This document shows positions 9,724 through 19,434 of a stretch of DNA of 29,796 nt, one piece after another. The notes beneath the pieces are model-generated. The model was not told the DNA's origin, ran no database searches, and worked only from the letters and a program-made list of their open reading frames with translations. The DNA is from Phaeoceros laevis (lineage: Eukaryota > Anthocerotophyta > Anthocerotopsida > Notothyladales). The DNA lies in NCBI GenBank assembly GCA_049999765.1, contig JBNGIQ010007647.1:1-29796 (forward strand). Reading direction: 5' to 3'. The position numbers were made by a program, and so were the translations under genes. Each line of letters begins with the position of its first letter. Within the stretch, counting starts at the first letter, position 1.

Positions 9724-12700
9724 TCAAGAGCCACCAAGTAAGTTTATCAACCCACCTAGGCGGAGTCGCAGATGTGCGTAGTCAAGTAGAGCCTTCAGGG
9801 ACACCATTATCCCTTGTGTCTTCCACCCTGAGCTTAGCCAAGACATGTGTGATTTAGACACGTCTACCTACTACATCAGTGCACTGAAAAGCTTCCGCAA
9901 GTCCTAAAAGGATGAATATTCTCTTACCAGGTTCTCCTCGATGTTCCAGTGCCAAGCCGAGTACAGCATGCTTAGCATTTATGATGAGCCGAAGACGTGG
10001 TGGGGCTCCCAACTTGCTGGTTATATTTCGAAGAAGACCACTGACACAAGGAACAGCGGCTTATTGCACATACACCGACAACAATAGCTTGCCAAGTCCA
10101 TCCATCCACGGCACTCTCAGCTGATGCTCATGCAAAAAGCCTAATATCCATCTAGCAGATGAAACAGCAGCCAGTGTTCAACAGCTCTAAAACCTTGTGG
10201 ACCTCAGACTGCATGGTTATACGTACTCTGTTCGCAGCACCATGAGAAAATCTCGCGGAAGAGCTTCCATAAACTGAGAGATATCACCCATAGTAAATCG
10301 CTGAACTTCCTGTTTCAGACGTGCCCTTTCCTCGTTCGACATTCCTTGACCAAATCCGGACTTGCTAATCAACACATCAGAGATTTCCATCAGCAAGAGA
10401 CGTTTAAGAAAGCAGACATATGCTGTATGGTTGCTCCACATTCTCGAGAGTATGTCCCCACTATATCAGGTGTCCTTCTACCTAACGGCAATGTAGTTTC
10501 CTCATACCAACTATACCTGTCCACAGTGCGTCCCGTAAAAATAACAGGAAGATATTTAGCATACTGCCCAGCACCAAGGCGTTCACCAGCCTGCTGCATT
10601 TCAATTGGGTCCAGCAGAATCAGAGCCTTCCAAAGGCGAGAGAAGTTTCCCCTGAAAGTCTCATCCAATTCCCTGTATAGTCCGTGATCCAGCAATACTG
10701 CAAGTAATACACAAAACCATTAATATCTGTCTTTTTTCCGGTAAAAAAAACTCTGTTATTACTTCTTGCTGGCACAAAATTTCACGTTTTCAATCAATGC
10801 ACGTTCCTGTCGACTAAAGACGAACCAAAACATGAAGTTGGAAAACTCAAAAGTGATGAAATCTCGTACTTAGTTGGAAACACAGTTTTGTTCCATTCCA
10901 AGTGCGCACTCTGCAGGGTTCTACAAGGATGTTTCCTGGATGAGGATCTCCATGGACATATCCATGACAGAATATCATTTCAGCAAACAGTTCTAATAGC
11001 ACCCGAGCCACCTGCAACACCGTGCCACACTCAGCCAACAGAAAATGACAGCAGAACCTGATATGTTGCAGTGACGCTCCCTTCATCTTCTTCCATCAGA
11101 ATTCAAATGTTCACATAAATCAAACCAAGTTTCATTTAACAACGACAGAAAATAGTTGCATTGCTACCTCTTTTGGGTCCAGGCCTGCTGCTTCTAAGGC
11201 TGATGCGTCATCAACCTGCATCATTAAAAAAGAGTTGGCAGCAAGTTCATTGTAAACATCCAGCACAAGGCTATCACCAACAGACCTTGTAACCCTGGAC
11301 GAACTCCATTGTCAAAACTCGCCTTGTGGTAGTGTCCTGCAAAATAGCATTGGATCACAACAATTGTAACATTCACTAGGTAATAGCCGTAGGCGAAATG
11401 ATAGAACTGTTAAACAGAATTATACGTATCATACCCAAAATATGGATGGAATCTTCACATCATCCCGGTTCTTGAAATCATTGGCTGTACGCTCTGCATT
11501 CTTCCCTTCTTGTATGAAGTCTATAAAGAATGCACCCAATTAACTTAATCAGTTCAAGCTCCCAGCACTCCAGCCCACTAGGGTTGGTGTCGGTGATTTC
11601 TCACCAAGCTCCTTTGACAGGTTCTCCCGAAATTCAGGTACAATCCACTCGAACTGATAGTCTGGAAACAACTGCACAAAAAAGATGAAATGCTACAGAA
11701 AAAGACCAATAACTCAACCTAATATGGAGACTAGACGTAAAAAGGTTATTAGCTCCTCAAATGCAGTTAAGGTTATCTATGTACCCATGCCACAGCTTTT
11801 GAAAGAAAGGCCATGGTTGAAATATCAATCTCAAATTGCTGTTGCAGACCAGGATACTGAACCTGCTTGTTCACACGCAAATTACCGAATCAGTCACTCA
11901 AATGGAAATACTGATTAAAAGGTTGCACACAAACAGGCCAGTAAAAGTGGCGGACATTACCTTCACAGCAACTTCTTTTCCGTTTTTTAGCCAAGCATGA
12001 TGAACTTGAGCTAGAGAAGCAGCAGCAATCGGCTGCTCATCAAATTCTTCATATCTGGCATAACACATAAGCTTTACTGAAGAGCGAAGCAAACGAGAGG
12101 GAAACAAACGGAAGTATTTTGACTCTAAGGCTCGTATTGCACCATTTCAGGAGACTCACTACTCAAAACACTGAATGGCAAAATGCGTGGCCCTACATAT
12201 CACGAGCATTTTTGCCGAACTCTTGAAGAAACACTGCCTGCATTTTCCTGAATGGCCAGAAGCTTGCCTGCAACAAAAAGGAGCCGGGACACTTACTCGA
12301 ATTGTGAACCTCAGAGGGTTTTATGACCAGCTGGTTCATCCCATTCAACGCAATACTTCTAGGATGACAAGAAGCAAGATGAAAGTGCATGCAGGGCCCA
12401 CCTTATCTTGCAGCACGGAGAGCGTAGCAACATACTCCTTAGGCATATGTTGCAACGAAGCCAGAAATTGACCAGCTTTGATGTAAAATCCTCGGTTGGT
12501 TTCACAGAGCCACAAGATACGTTTAGCCGCGCGCAAATGCACCTGCCAGTGACAATTTCCGGCTACCCTCAGAACATTACCTTGTCAAACGAAAAAACAA
12601 ACCTGGCACCAGGAACCTCACCTCGCTGCGAATGGCATAGTACTCGTCTGCGGACTTGTCATGGAGGTTGAGCGAGACCTTGTAATCCAATGTGTTGATA

Positions 12701-13063
12701 GCAAACTGCGTTCCCACAATTGTCAAATATAAGCACCTTCAACTTCTGTGAGCCAATCGCTAAACCCTAAACCCCGCCTGGCAGTACCGTGTATACAGCG
12801 CGGGACGATCTTAATATCCCCTGGCTGGCAGCGACGACTGCTACTGGGACGGGGTGGTCTAACCATGGGCTGATGGCTGGGAAAGGGTCGTCCAACCATG
12901 CTAGCGATCCAGGATTGAAGGCTGTCGCAGGAATAGTTGTCAAATCCCCCGGGTTAAGGCCGACCGATAACGCAACGCTGTCCGCGGAAGCTACAGCAAG
13001 GGAGGCAGCTGCCAAGGCTCCTGCCGCTGAGCGCCAACGGGGAAGCCATCTCACAACAGTCAT
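9724..13063 (-). CDS. ADCK1-type ABC1/UbiB atypical kinase, predicted mitochondrial
   Basis: ABC1K/UbiB-family protein kinase-like ATPase most similar to the ADCK1 (yeast MCP2-like) branch; members act in mitochondria and influence lipid or quinone homeostasis. Fifteen exons (minus): 13063-12788, 12705-12622, 12542-12402, 12267-12197, 12054-11961, 11862-11785, 11671-11605, 11520-11435, 11336-11286, 11215-11168, 11011-10870, 10697-10517, 10460-10227, 10040-9928, 9863-9724, all phase-consistent, 601 residues. Seen: an Arg-rich, Ala-rich presequence-like N-terminus, the KxGQ signature (IKAGQ, 142-145), the A-rich loop AAASLAQVH (201-209) replacing the Gly-rich loop, VAVK Lys222, catalytic HGDPHPGN (Asp354, Asn359) and LLDHG (Asp383) for metal binding. 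Start is the ATG at 13063. Exons 13-15 are the least certain; the intron between exons 12 and 13 is only 56 bases. Confidence 0.92.
12761..12776. other. Telomere-like motif in kinase intron 1
   Basis: TAAACCCTAAACCCCG reads on the minus strand as two TTTAGGG-type units, the plant telomere and telo-box motif. It sits in the first intron (12706-12787), within about 30 bases of the splice donor. Telo-boxes are usually promoter-proximal; a function here is speculative. Confidence 0.5.
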
Positions 13064-13688
13064 GTCTCGTCCACGCACCGGCAAGAATGGTGGCAAAACC
13101 TTTGAACGCCGGCTTTTGATGCTTCCCTCGTGGTATGAAATTCTTCGCCCAAACGGTCATGCTTCTCGAAGCAGTGTCGGAGCAGCAACTTCCGTTTCGG
13201 CGGGAAGTGAAAACAAGGATTACTACTTCGATGTGGTCTGAGTGCGCAAGCTTGTGCAATGAGACAATACTGGACGCAGATGTTGACAGGCTGTGATTAG
13301 GGCAGACAAGAAATTTGACACCTGCTGAACGCCTGTCGGTTCCGCGATCGAACAAAGAAAACCTCAAGAAGATCAGTCACGAGAATGAACTTCACATGTA
13401 AAGATCAAGTCACATATGGAACCTAATTATCATTGGCTGCTCAAGCAACGTTGAGGTGGACAAAAATGTCTGAAGGAATCACAAGCAGAAACATGGTGAT
13501 GACAGCCTTAGCCAACTAGTGCACATTTCTTGTGCGTCATCACCTTCCACAAGAGGAAGCCCTGAATACAAAACTGCAGGCAGCCTAACCGGCCGCATAG
13601 TACCTCCGAACTGCCAACAGGATGAACTCGAAAGTGCCACTACCACACCAGTAAGTCTCTGAAGCTGGTTTCTGCTGCACCTACTCAT
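13064..13688. other. Spacer between P3 stop and kinase start
   Basis: Two minus-strand genes follow each other here, so this is the P3 3' UTR plus the promoter/5' UTR of the ADCK1-type gene. The plus-strand frame crossing it (12789-13241) is antisense to kinase exon 1 and is not considered a gene. Confidence 0.6.
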
Positions 13689-14054
13689 CTAATCGAACAA
13701 CGAGAATCCCATGTCGTCATCGCTCTCCTCCTCTTTCTCGGCGGGCTTCTCTGGTTCCTTCTCTGCAGCTGCAGGAGCCGAGCTGTACCCTCCGGCGGCA
13801 GGAGCTGCACCGGCAGAGTATCCGCCACCGCCGCCTCCACCAATGATCACTTGCGCCACAGCCGAGGAAGGTGTGATAAGAGAGAAGGAGGAGGATAGTG
13901 CACCGGAGCCGGCTGTGGCCAGGGCCAAGTTGGCAAGCTTGCGTTGTAGCTCGTAGGGCGAGCTGGCACTGCTCTCCAAACCTTCATCCCCAGCAGTTTG
14001 CTTGGCTGTCCATGTGCCGCCGGACAGCCGGCACACAAAGGTGTACACTGCCAT
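13689..14054 (-). CDS. RPP3: 60S acidic ribosomal protein P3 (plant-specific)
   Basis: Plant-specific third acidic phosphoprotein of the 60S lateral stalk, which recruits and activates translation GTPases. Single uninterrupted exon of 121 codons plus stop, the usual P3 length. Seen: MAVYTFVCR start, TWTAKQ and YELQRKL in the N-terminal dimerisation domain, AVAQVIIGG, a Gly/Ala-rich hinge, an acidic/Lys segment, and the near-invariant stalk tail ESDDDMGFSLFD. The ATG at 14054 aligns with known P3 starts. Divergent from ABC1K1, with 737 bases between the two ATGs. Confidence 0.97.
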   Translation of the reverse strand: MAVYTFVCRLSGGTWTAKQTAGDEGLESSASSPYELQRKLANLALATAGSGALSSSFSLITPSSAVAQVIIGGGGGGGYSAGAAPAAGGYSSAPAAAEKEPEKPAEKEEESDDDMGFSLFD

Positions 14055-14791
14055 GGCCGATTGTCCTCCTCCTGGCGAGAATTTGCAAGAGACACTCGCG
14101 CTAGCTCGCTCGTAAGCGATCTCTGTTCGTCGGGAAAAGAAGCAAGTTGACGCTCTGAACCCTGTTTACCAAACCCTACCGCAGTACCGCTTAGGTTTTT
14201 AGGTCCTATATGTTCAAAACCATGTTATTGTCTGGGACCTTGGGACAAATTTAGGGGAGATGGGATACCGGATTACCGGGTATACCTGTAGACTTCCCGT
14301 GGGGACTTCATAAAAGCTGCAGTTGTGTGTCGCACAAAATGCTCCACGGTCCGCTGACTGCTGGTTGGTCCTATAGTGGCCACGGTGTCGGTCCATTTCA
14401 CGGGACCCTTGGGGCTTTGTGGTCCTCACTGTTCGGTGTTCGGTAGGGAGTGAAACTCTGGCCACCAGTTGAGCTCCTGTACCCCTTCCACCAGCTACCG
14501 CAGGCAGCTTGCTTATTGTCGTAAATTGCGCTCACTGACGAGACCAGCCAGGAATGTCCGATTTGTTTCGTGGGCGGAGCTGATTCGTCTGCCCTGCATT
14601 TCTGGCACCACTCCGGAGACAGGAGCCTGCATGGACCGAGTTAATCATGTGGAACTGTGACGAAGGGGAGGCTGTAGCAGAGGTTGGAAATTCTGCGTGC
14701 TGCAATCCGCAGCTCATCCTTCACCCTGCAGGTTTTCCAACTCCAGGAATCTTAATTCCTGTGAAGTGTTAGTGGTCGGAGCTATTTGAGC
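14055..14791. other. Divergent intergenic region P3 / ABC1K1
   Basis: 737 bases between two head-to-head start codons, so it should hold both promoters and 5' UTRs. It contains AAACCCTACC (about 14171), a partial telo-box close to P3 as often found upstream of ribosomal-protein genes. Short open frames here show no family features. Confidence 0.55.
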
Positions 14792-17700
14792 ATGGCAGGC
14801 CTTCTGGAGACCTCATTACGGGTCATGAGTGCCAATTCAAGTGCATTGAGTCCATGTGAAACGTCCTTCAATCATTCCGGCAGCTCGGGGATTGGTGTGT
14901 CCCGATTTCGGCTTCCAGGAGTGCAAGTAGGAGCAGCACAGGACCTGCGATGGCGGAAGAGGAGATCTCGCACTGAGGCTGTCGCAACACAGGATGCTCC
15001 TAGCAGCCCGCCACCTGTTCAGCCCAGGCTTAAGGCCCCAGAGGGAATCGTACCGACATCTGCCACCACAATGGTATTTCGACTCCCAGAAACTTCGATA
15101 CAGGCTGTCGGCTAGCAAGTCGGCTAGCAAATCGGTGAAGAGCTATGAAGAATAGCTTCTAATGCTTGAGTAGCAAAGTAGAGCAGGCCCGTATGGGCAG
15201 GTAGACTACTCATCTAATGCCTACACTGCGAATGCCTTGCAGAGAGTCTCGCAAATGTCTGAGGAGATGAGGAAGATGAGAGCCCAGATGGAAGAGGACG
15301 AGCAGGTGGCTTCATTCATGAGAGGTCTCCGAGGACAGAACTTGAACGACGAACTCTTCGCATCAGCAGACACAAAAATGCGGCTGTTGGAGGTGATAGG
15401 ATACTTCGACTCTGCTAAGTGGAGTCTCTATGAAGCTTTATGTGGTTTGATAGGAAGCACGACACTCATCTGCATCTTTTGTCGTTTTATAGGTCGACAG
15501 TGCTAAGGACGAGGACATTCTCCCTCTTGTTTACGATCCAGAGACAATCACAGCTTACTGGGGAAAACGCCCAGGAGCTGTGTTCACAAGAATAGCTCAG
15601 CTACTTGGAGTAGCTGGTGGCTTTCTTTCCAACATTGCCAAAGACATACTTTCGAAGAAGGTCAAGGAGGTAGTCATCCATCATTTCTGAGAAGACGTTT
15701 GAAGTCGATAACTGCTATCCATGGCTTGCAATGAGTGTTCAATGATGGTTCATATTTGACCATTATAAGGGCTGTTTTGCAGAATGAGGTGAAACGTGCA
15801 ATTGAATTGAGGGAGATCGTGACATCTCTAGGGCCCGCGTACATCAAGCTTGGACAGGCTCTGTCCATACGACCAGATGTGCTATCACCGGCTGCTATGA
15901 CTGAGCTACAGAAGCTTTGTGACAAGGTGCCTACTCCAACCCTTCAATTTTATCAGCTGAGTGTTTCAACGATCATTTGAGCAAGTGGTGCTAACTTTGG
16001 AACACTATGTTGTTTGAATGTTTGGACAGGTACCCTCGTTTCCTGATGACGTTGCCATGGCACTTGTTGAGGAGGAGCTAGGACGTCCTTGGATAGAAAT
16101 CTATTCCAGTTTGTCACCATCGCCAATTGCCGCAGGTCTACTTTTACACCCAGGCTTCTTCTGGACAGGAAGTCTTGAACTCAAAAAAAGATCTTGATCA
16201 ACTCTGTGGCTTTTCAATGCATCAGCGTCCTTAGGTCAAGTCTACAAGGGCGTACTAAGAGAAACTGGAGAAACGGTGGCTGTTAAAGTCCAGCGCCCTT
16301 ATGTGCTTGAGACGGTGACCATTGATTTGTTCATCATCAGGAAGCTGGGAGTTTTTCTTCGCAGATTTCCTCAGGTGAGTCTCCTACCAGATTTCTCGGG
16401 CAAAATCTTTGATCCATCCCTTCCGCTAGACTGATTGTTGGTTCTGGTCTAAGTTTGCAAACAATTTTTCACTTCAGATTGCTACAGATGTGGTCGGATT
16501 GGTGGATGAGTGGGCAGCTCGGTTTTTTGAAGAGCTTGACTACATCAATGAAGGGCAGAATGGAACCCGGTTTGCAGAAATGATGCGCGTCGACCTTCCT
16601 CAGGTTGGTGAAAGAAATATCTCAATACTTCTAACTGGTATAAAACCAGCTGCTCATGGTCATTGTCCCGGATGGTTGTCAGGTGGTAGTTCCAAAAACC
16701 TACACAAAGTATACATCGAGGCGGGTTCTCACCACGCAATGGATCGATGGAGAGAAGCTCTCACAGAGTACAGCTGACGATGTGGGGGATCTCGTCAATG
16801 TCGGCGTTATATGCTACTTGAAACAGGTGCTTGGTCTTACAGTACTCGCTGTTTAGTGAACCACGCAGCATTTGATTCTTTCCCTCTACCTCTTGTTAGT
16901 TAGGTGCGAGTCTGAGCAGTATTCATACTGAGTGATTTCTGTTTCTTACTCTGGCATAGCTGCTAGATACAGGTTTCTTTCATGCAGATCCTCACCCTGG
17001 AAACCTGATTCGGACACCAGAAGGGAAGCTGGCGGTGCTTGATTTTGGTAATCCTCTTTGCTCTGCTTATATGCTGCATGCCCCTAAATCCTTGGTGATG
17101 CTGATGGTGAAGCTTTTGAACCCGTGCAGGTTTGATGACTCAGATCACTGACAACCAGAAGTATGGGATGATTGATGCTATTTCCCACCTGATCCATCGG
17201 GATTATGAGGCCATTGTGGAAGACTTCGTGCTTTTGGACTTCATTCCGGAGGGTGTAAATTTGAAGCCCATCATGCCTGTGCTTGCCAAAGTGTTTGACC
17301 AAGCCTTGGAAGGTGGAGGAGCTAAGAACATCAACTTCCAAGAGCTTGCTTCAGATTTGGCCCAGATTACGTTTGACTATCCTTTCAGGATTCCACCATA
17401 CTTTGCGCTGATAATACGGGCTATTGGTGTACTGGAGGGCATTGCACTGGTGGGAAACCCAGATTTTGCAATTGTAGATGAGGCTTATCCGTACATAGCT
17501 CAGGTGAGGGCTCTTGTTGTCATCACAGGTTCTTTCGTATGCAAATCTAGGTCTGTCCCCAGCTCCTTTGTGGGGACTCTAACCGCCCATGTCACTTGTT
17601 TCAGAGGCTTCTGACAGATGATTCACCGAGATTAAGACAGTCTCTGAGGTACACCATATACGGCAAGTCGGGGGTGTTCGATGCAGATAGGTTCATTGAT

Positions 17701-18464
17701 GTGATGGAGGCATTTGAAACTTTTACCTTGGCGGCAAGGAGTGGTGGTGGTCTGGGTCTGCAAGGAAGCATGGCCAATCTGGGAGTCATCCCAGTGAGCT
17801 CTTCTGCATCCACTTTGGCAGTGACCCAACAACCGCTAGTACAAACCCGAGCTGCGCTGGCGTTTCTCGTTTCCGAGCAAGGGGACTTCTTTCGAGAATT
17901 TATCCTAGATGAGGTTTGGCATTCGGCTCTCACCTTTTACTTTGAAGGCTTGGTCACGACAGGGCATAATGAAGGATGCTTGGCGTTGGCTAACGTCTCT
18001 TCTCTTGCAGGTTGTGAAGGGAATTGATGCAGTGAGTAGAGAGCAACTAGGGCGCTTCGTGGTTTCGACAGGCATTCACAGACTGAATCCCATTTTGAGC
18101 ACTGTTCCTCTACTTGGCGCAACAAGGTCAATCTCTCTCATTCCAACTGTTACCTCCGAAGATGAGAAAGTTATCACCAACATGAAGAAGGTGGCTAAGT
18201 TTCTGTCAGCTGGGACACCCGCAGCAAGGTCGTTGACACAGGTTCGCTCCAGACCCCCATTCGCTATCTGGTCTTGTTGATTACAACAATGCCATTAACG
18301 TGGGCTACCTTTTGATTGAACAGGGTGGTGGAATTGAGATTTTGGAAGTTGTACGTGAGCTCCTTCCTGTCCTACCAAGTGTAGGATCGAAAGTCCTGCC
18401 GGAGATAGTAAACCGTCTGACTTCTAGAATAATCGCTAGAACACTTCGAGAATTGTTTCTGTAG
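14792..18464 (+). CDS. ABC1K1: ABC1K1 (PGR6)-type plastoglobule atypical kinase
   Basis: Plastid ABC1 kinase of the ABC1K1/PGR6 type, which acts at plastoglobules in plastoquinone and prenyl-lipid homeostasis. Thirteen exons: 14792-15073, 15201-15392, 15493-15669, 15783-15926, 16030-16135, 16226-16374, 16478-16603, 16683-16826, 16960-17047, 17130-17503, 17605-17913, 18011-18241, 18324-18464, about 820 residues. Seen: a Ser/Arg-rich transit-like N-terminus, YIKLGQ (KxGQ, 239-242), A-rich loop AAASLGQVY (299-307), VAVK Lys321, HADPHPGN (Asp450, Asn455), LDFG (Asp468), and the long ABC1K1-type C-terminal extension ([18 protein letters not shown], then [11 protein letters not shown]). The exon 1 donor is chosen at ATG/GTATTT (15073); a weaker in-phase GT at 15050 would shorten the protein by eight residues. 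Confidence 0.93.
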
Positions 18465-18841
18465 CGAAAAATTATTGTACATTACAAAATTGACCACAGG
18501 ATTCCGTCGGGTGCACCTCCTACATAGGCCTAAATGTGATTGACTTATGTGGCAAGTTCCCAGACCTTTAATAAGGAGGTTGTCGGACCCTGCACGAGTG
18601 GAGTGGCGCATGTGCTACCGAATAGGGAAGTTGTCATCGGCCCCCGGAGCCTGCCGAGTGGTCACCGCCTTGTGGCGCCTGTGGTGTGGACCGTGTGGTC
18701 TCCTAGTACCCAAACGCGCACCTGTTTTTGGCGAGAAGGGCACTTCATAAGCAAGTTACAATCTAAACGCGCACCTTGCCATCACGCAAACGTGTGGCCC
18801 TTTTGCACCCTTTTGTTCCTTTGGGGACACTATCTGACTAT

Positions 18842-18922
18842 AGGGGCTAATGTGAAGGACATCAGGGGCTAATGCGAAGGACATCAATGGCTAATACGAA
18901 GGTCTAATGCAAAGGGCATCAG
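18842..18922. repeat. Degenerate ~22-base tandem repeat
   Basis: Three to four copies of a GGGGCTAATGNGAAGGACATCA-type unit; the first two are almost identical and the later ones shorter and diverged. Confidence 0.75.
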
Positions 18923-19170
18923 GCGAGATCAAGATCACAGATGTTTGTGGATGAAGACTAGAAACGTAGAAGTGCAAGAGTCCTTATTTATGTTTTTGTA
19001 GTAGTAAAAATAGTAGTAGTAAAGTGCCGCGCTATACCAACTCCATGAGGGAATCAACTCAATCAAGCATGCCGCCATTTCTGCGGCCTACCGGGTAGCG
19101 AGCCGACATGGAATTTACAAACATTCTTTTACGGTATCCATACAACCACATTATGGTAGTTCTATTATGT

Positions 19171-19206
19171 TGAGTATATATATTTATATATATATATGTA
19201 TATACA
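19171..19206. repeat. AT-rich (TA)n microsatellite
   Basis: Interrupted TA dinucleotide run. A low-complexity sequence, typical of plant intergenic DNA. Confidence 0.8.
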
Positions 19207-19434
19207 ATTTTCCGTATTTTTCCTCATATGACTTCCACATTGTTTTTTGTATGACTAATGTGGCACATTTATGCAGTGTCCCTACTGTTTGTCCACATAA
19301 AATCTTAGGGGGTATGCATGGGACTCCTTGTGGCGTTTTTCCATACGGCCTTCATATGGAAATCGCTTACCTTGGAATTTGTGATGGGGTTGTGGAATTT
19401 AAACTTCTAATACAATCAAATTGAATCAATTATG

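Larger units (their letters stand above)
18465..19434. other. Spacer between convergent ABC1K1 and DRC7 genes
   Basis: No gene recognised. It contains a degenerate tandem array of about 22-base units (18842-18922) and an AT dinucleotide-rich stretch (about 19171-19206). Base composition shifts by eye from mixed to AT-rich across this interval. Parts close to each end are presumably 3' UTR. Confidence 0.5.

Noticed and set aside
12789-13241. 150-codon plus-strand frame
   Set aside because: It lies antisense to kinase exon 1 and its 5' UTR, with no family features.
15050-15051. Earlier GT donor for ABC1K1 exon 1
   Set aside because: Preceded by C rather than G and followed by a poor consensus; ATG/GTATTT at 15074 is better, both being in phase 0.
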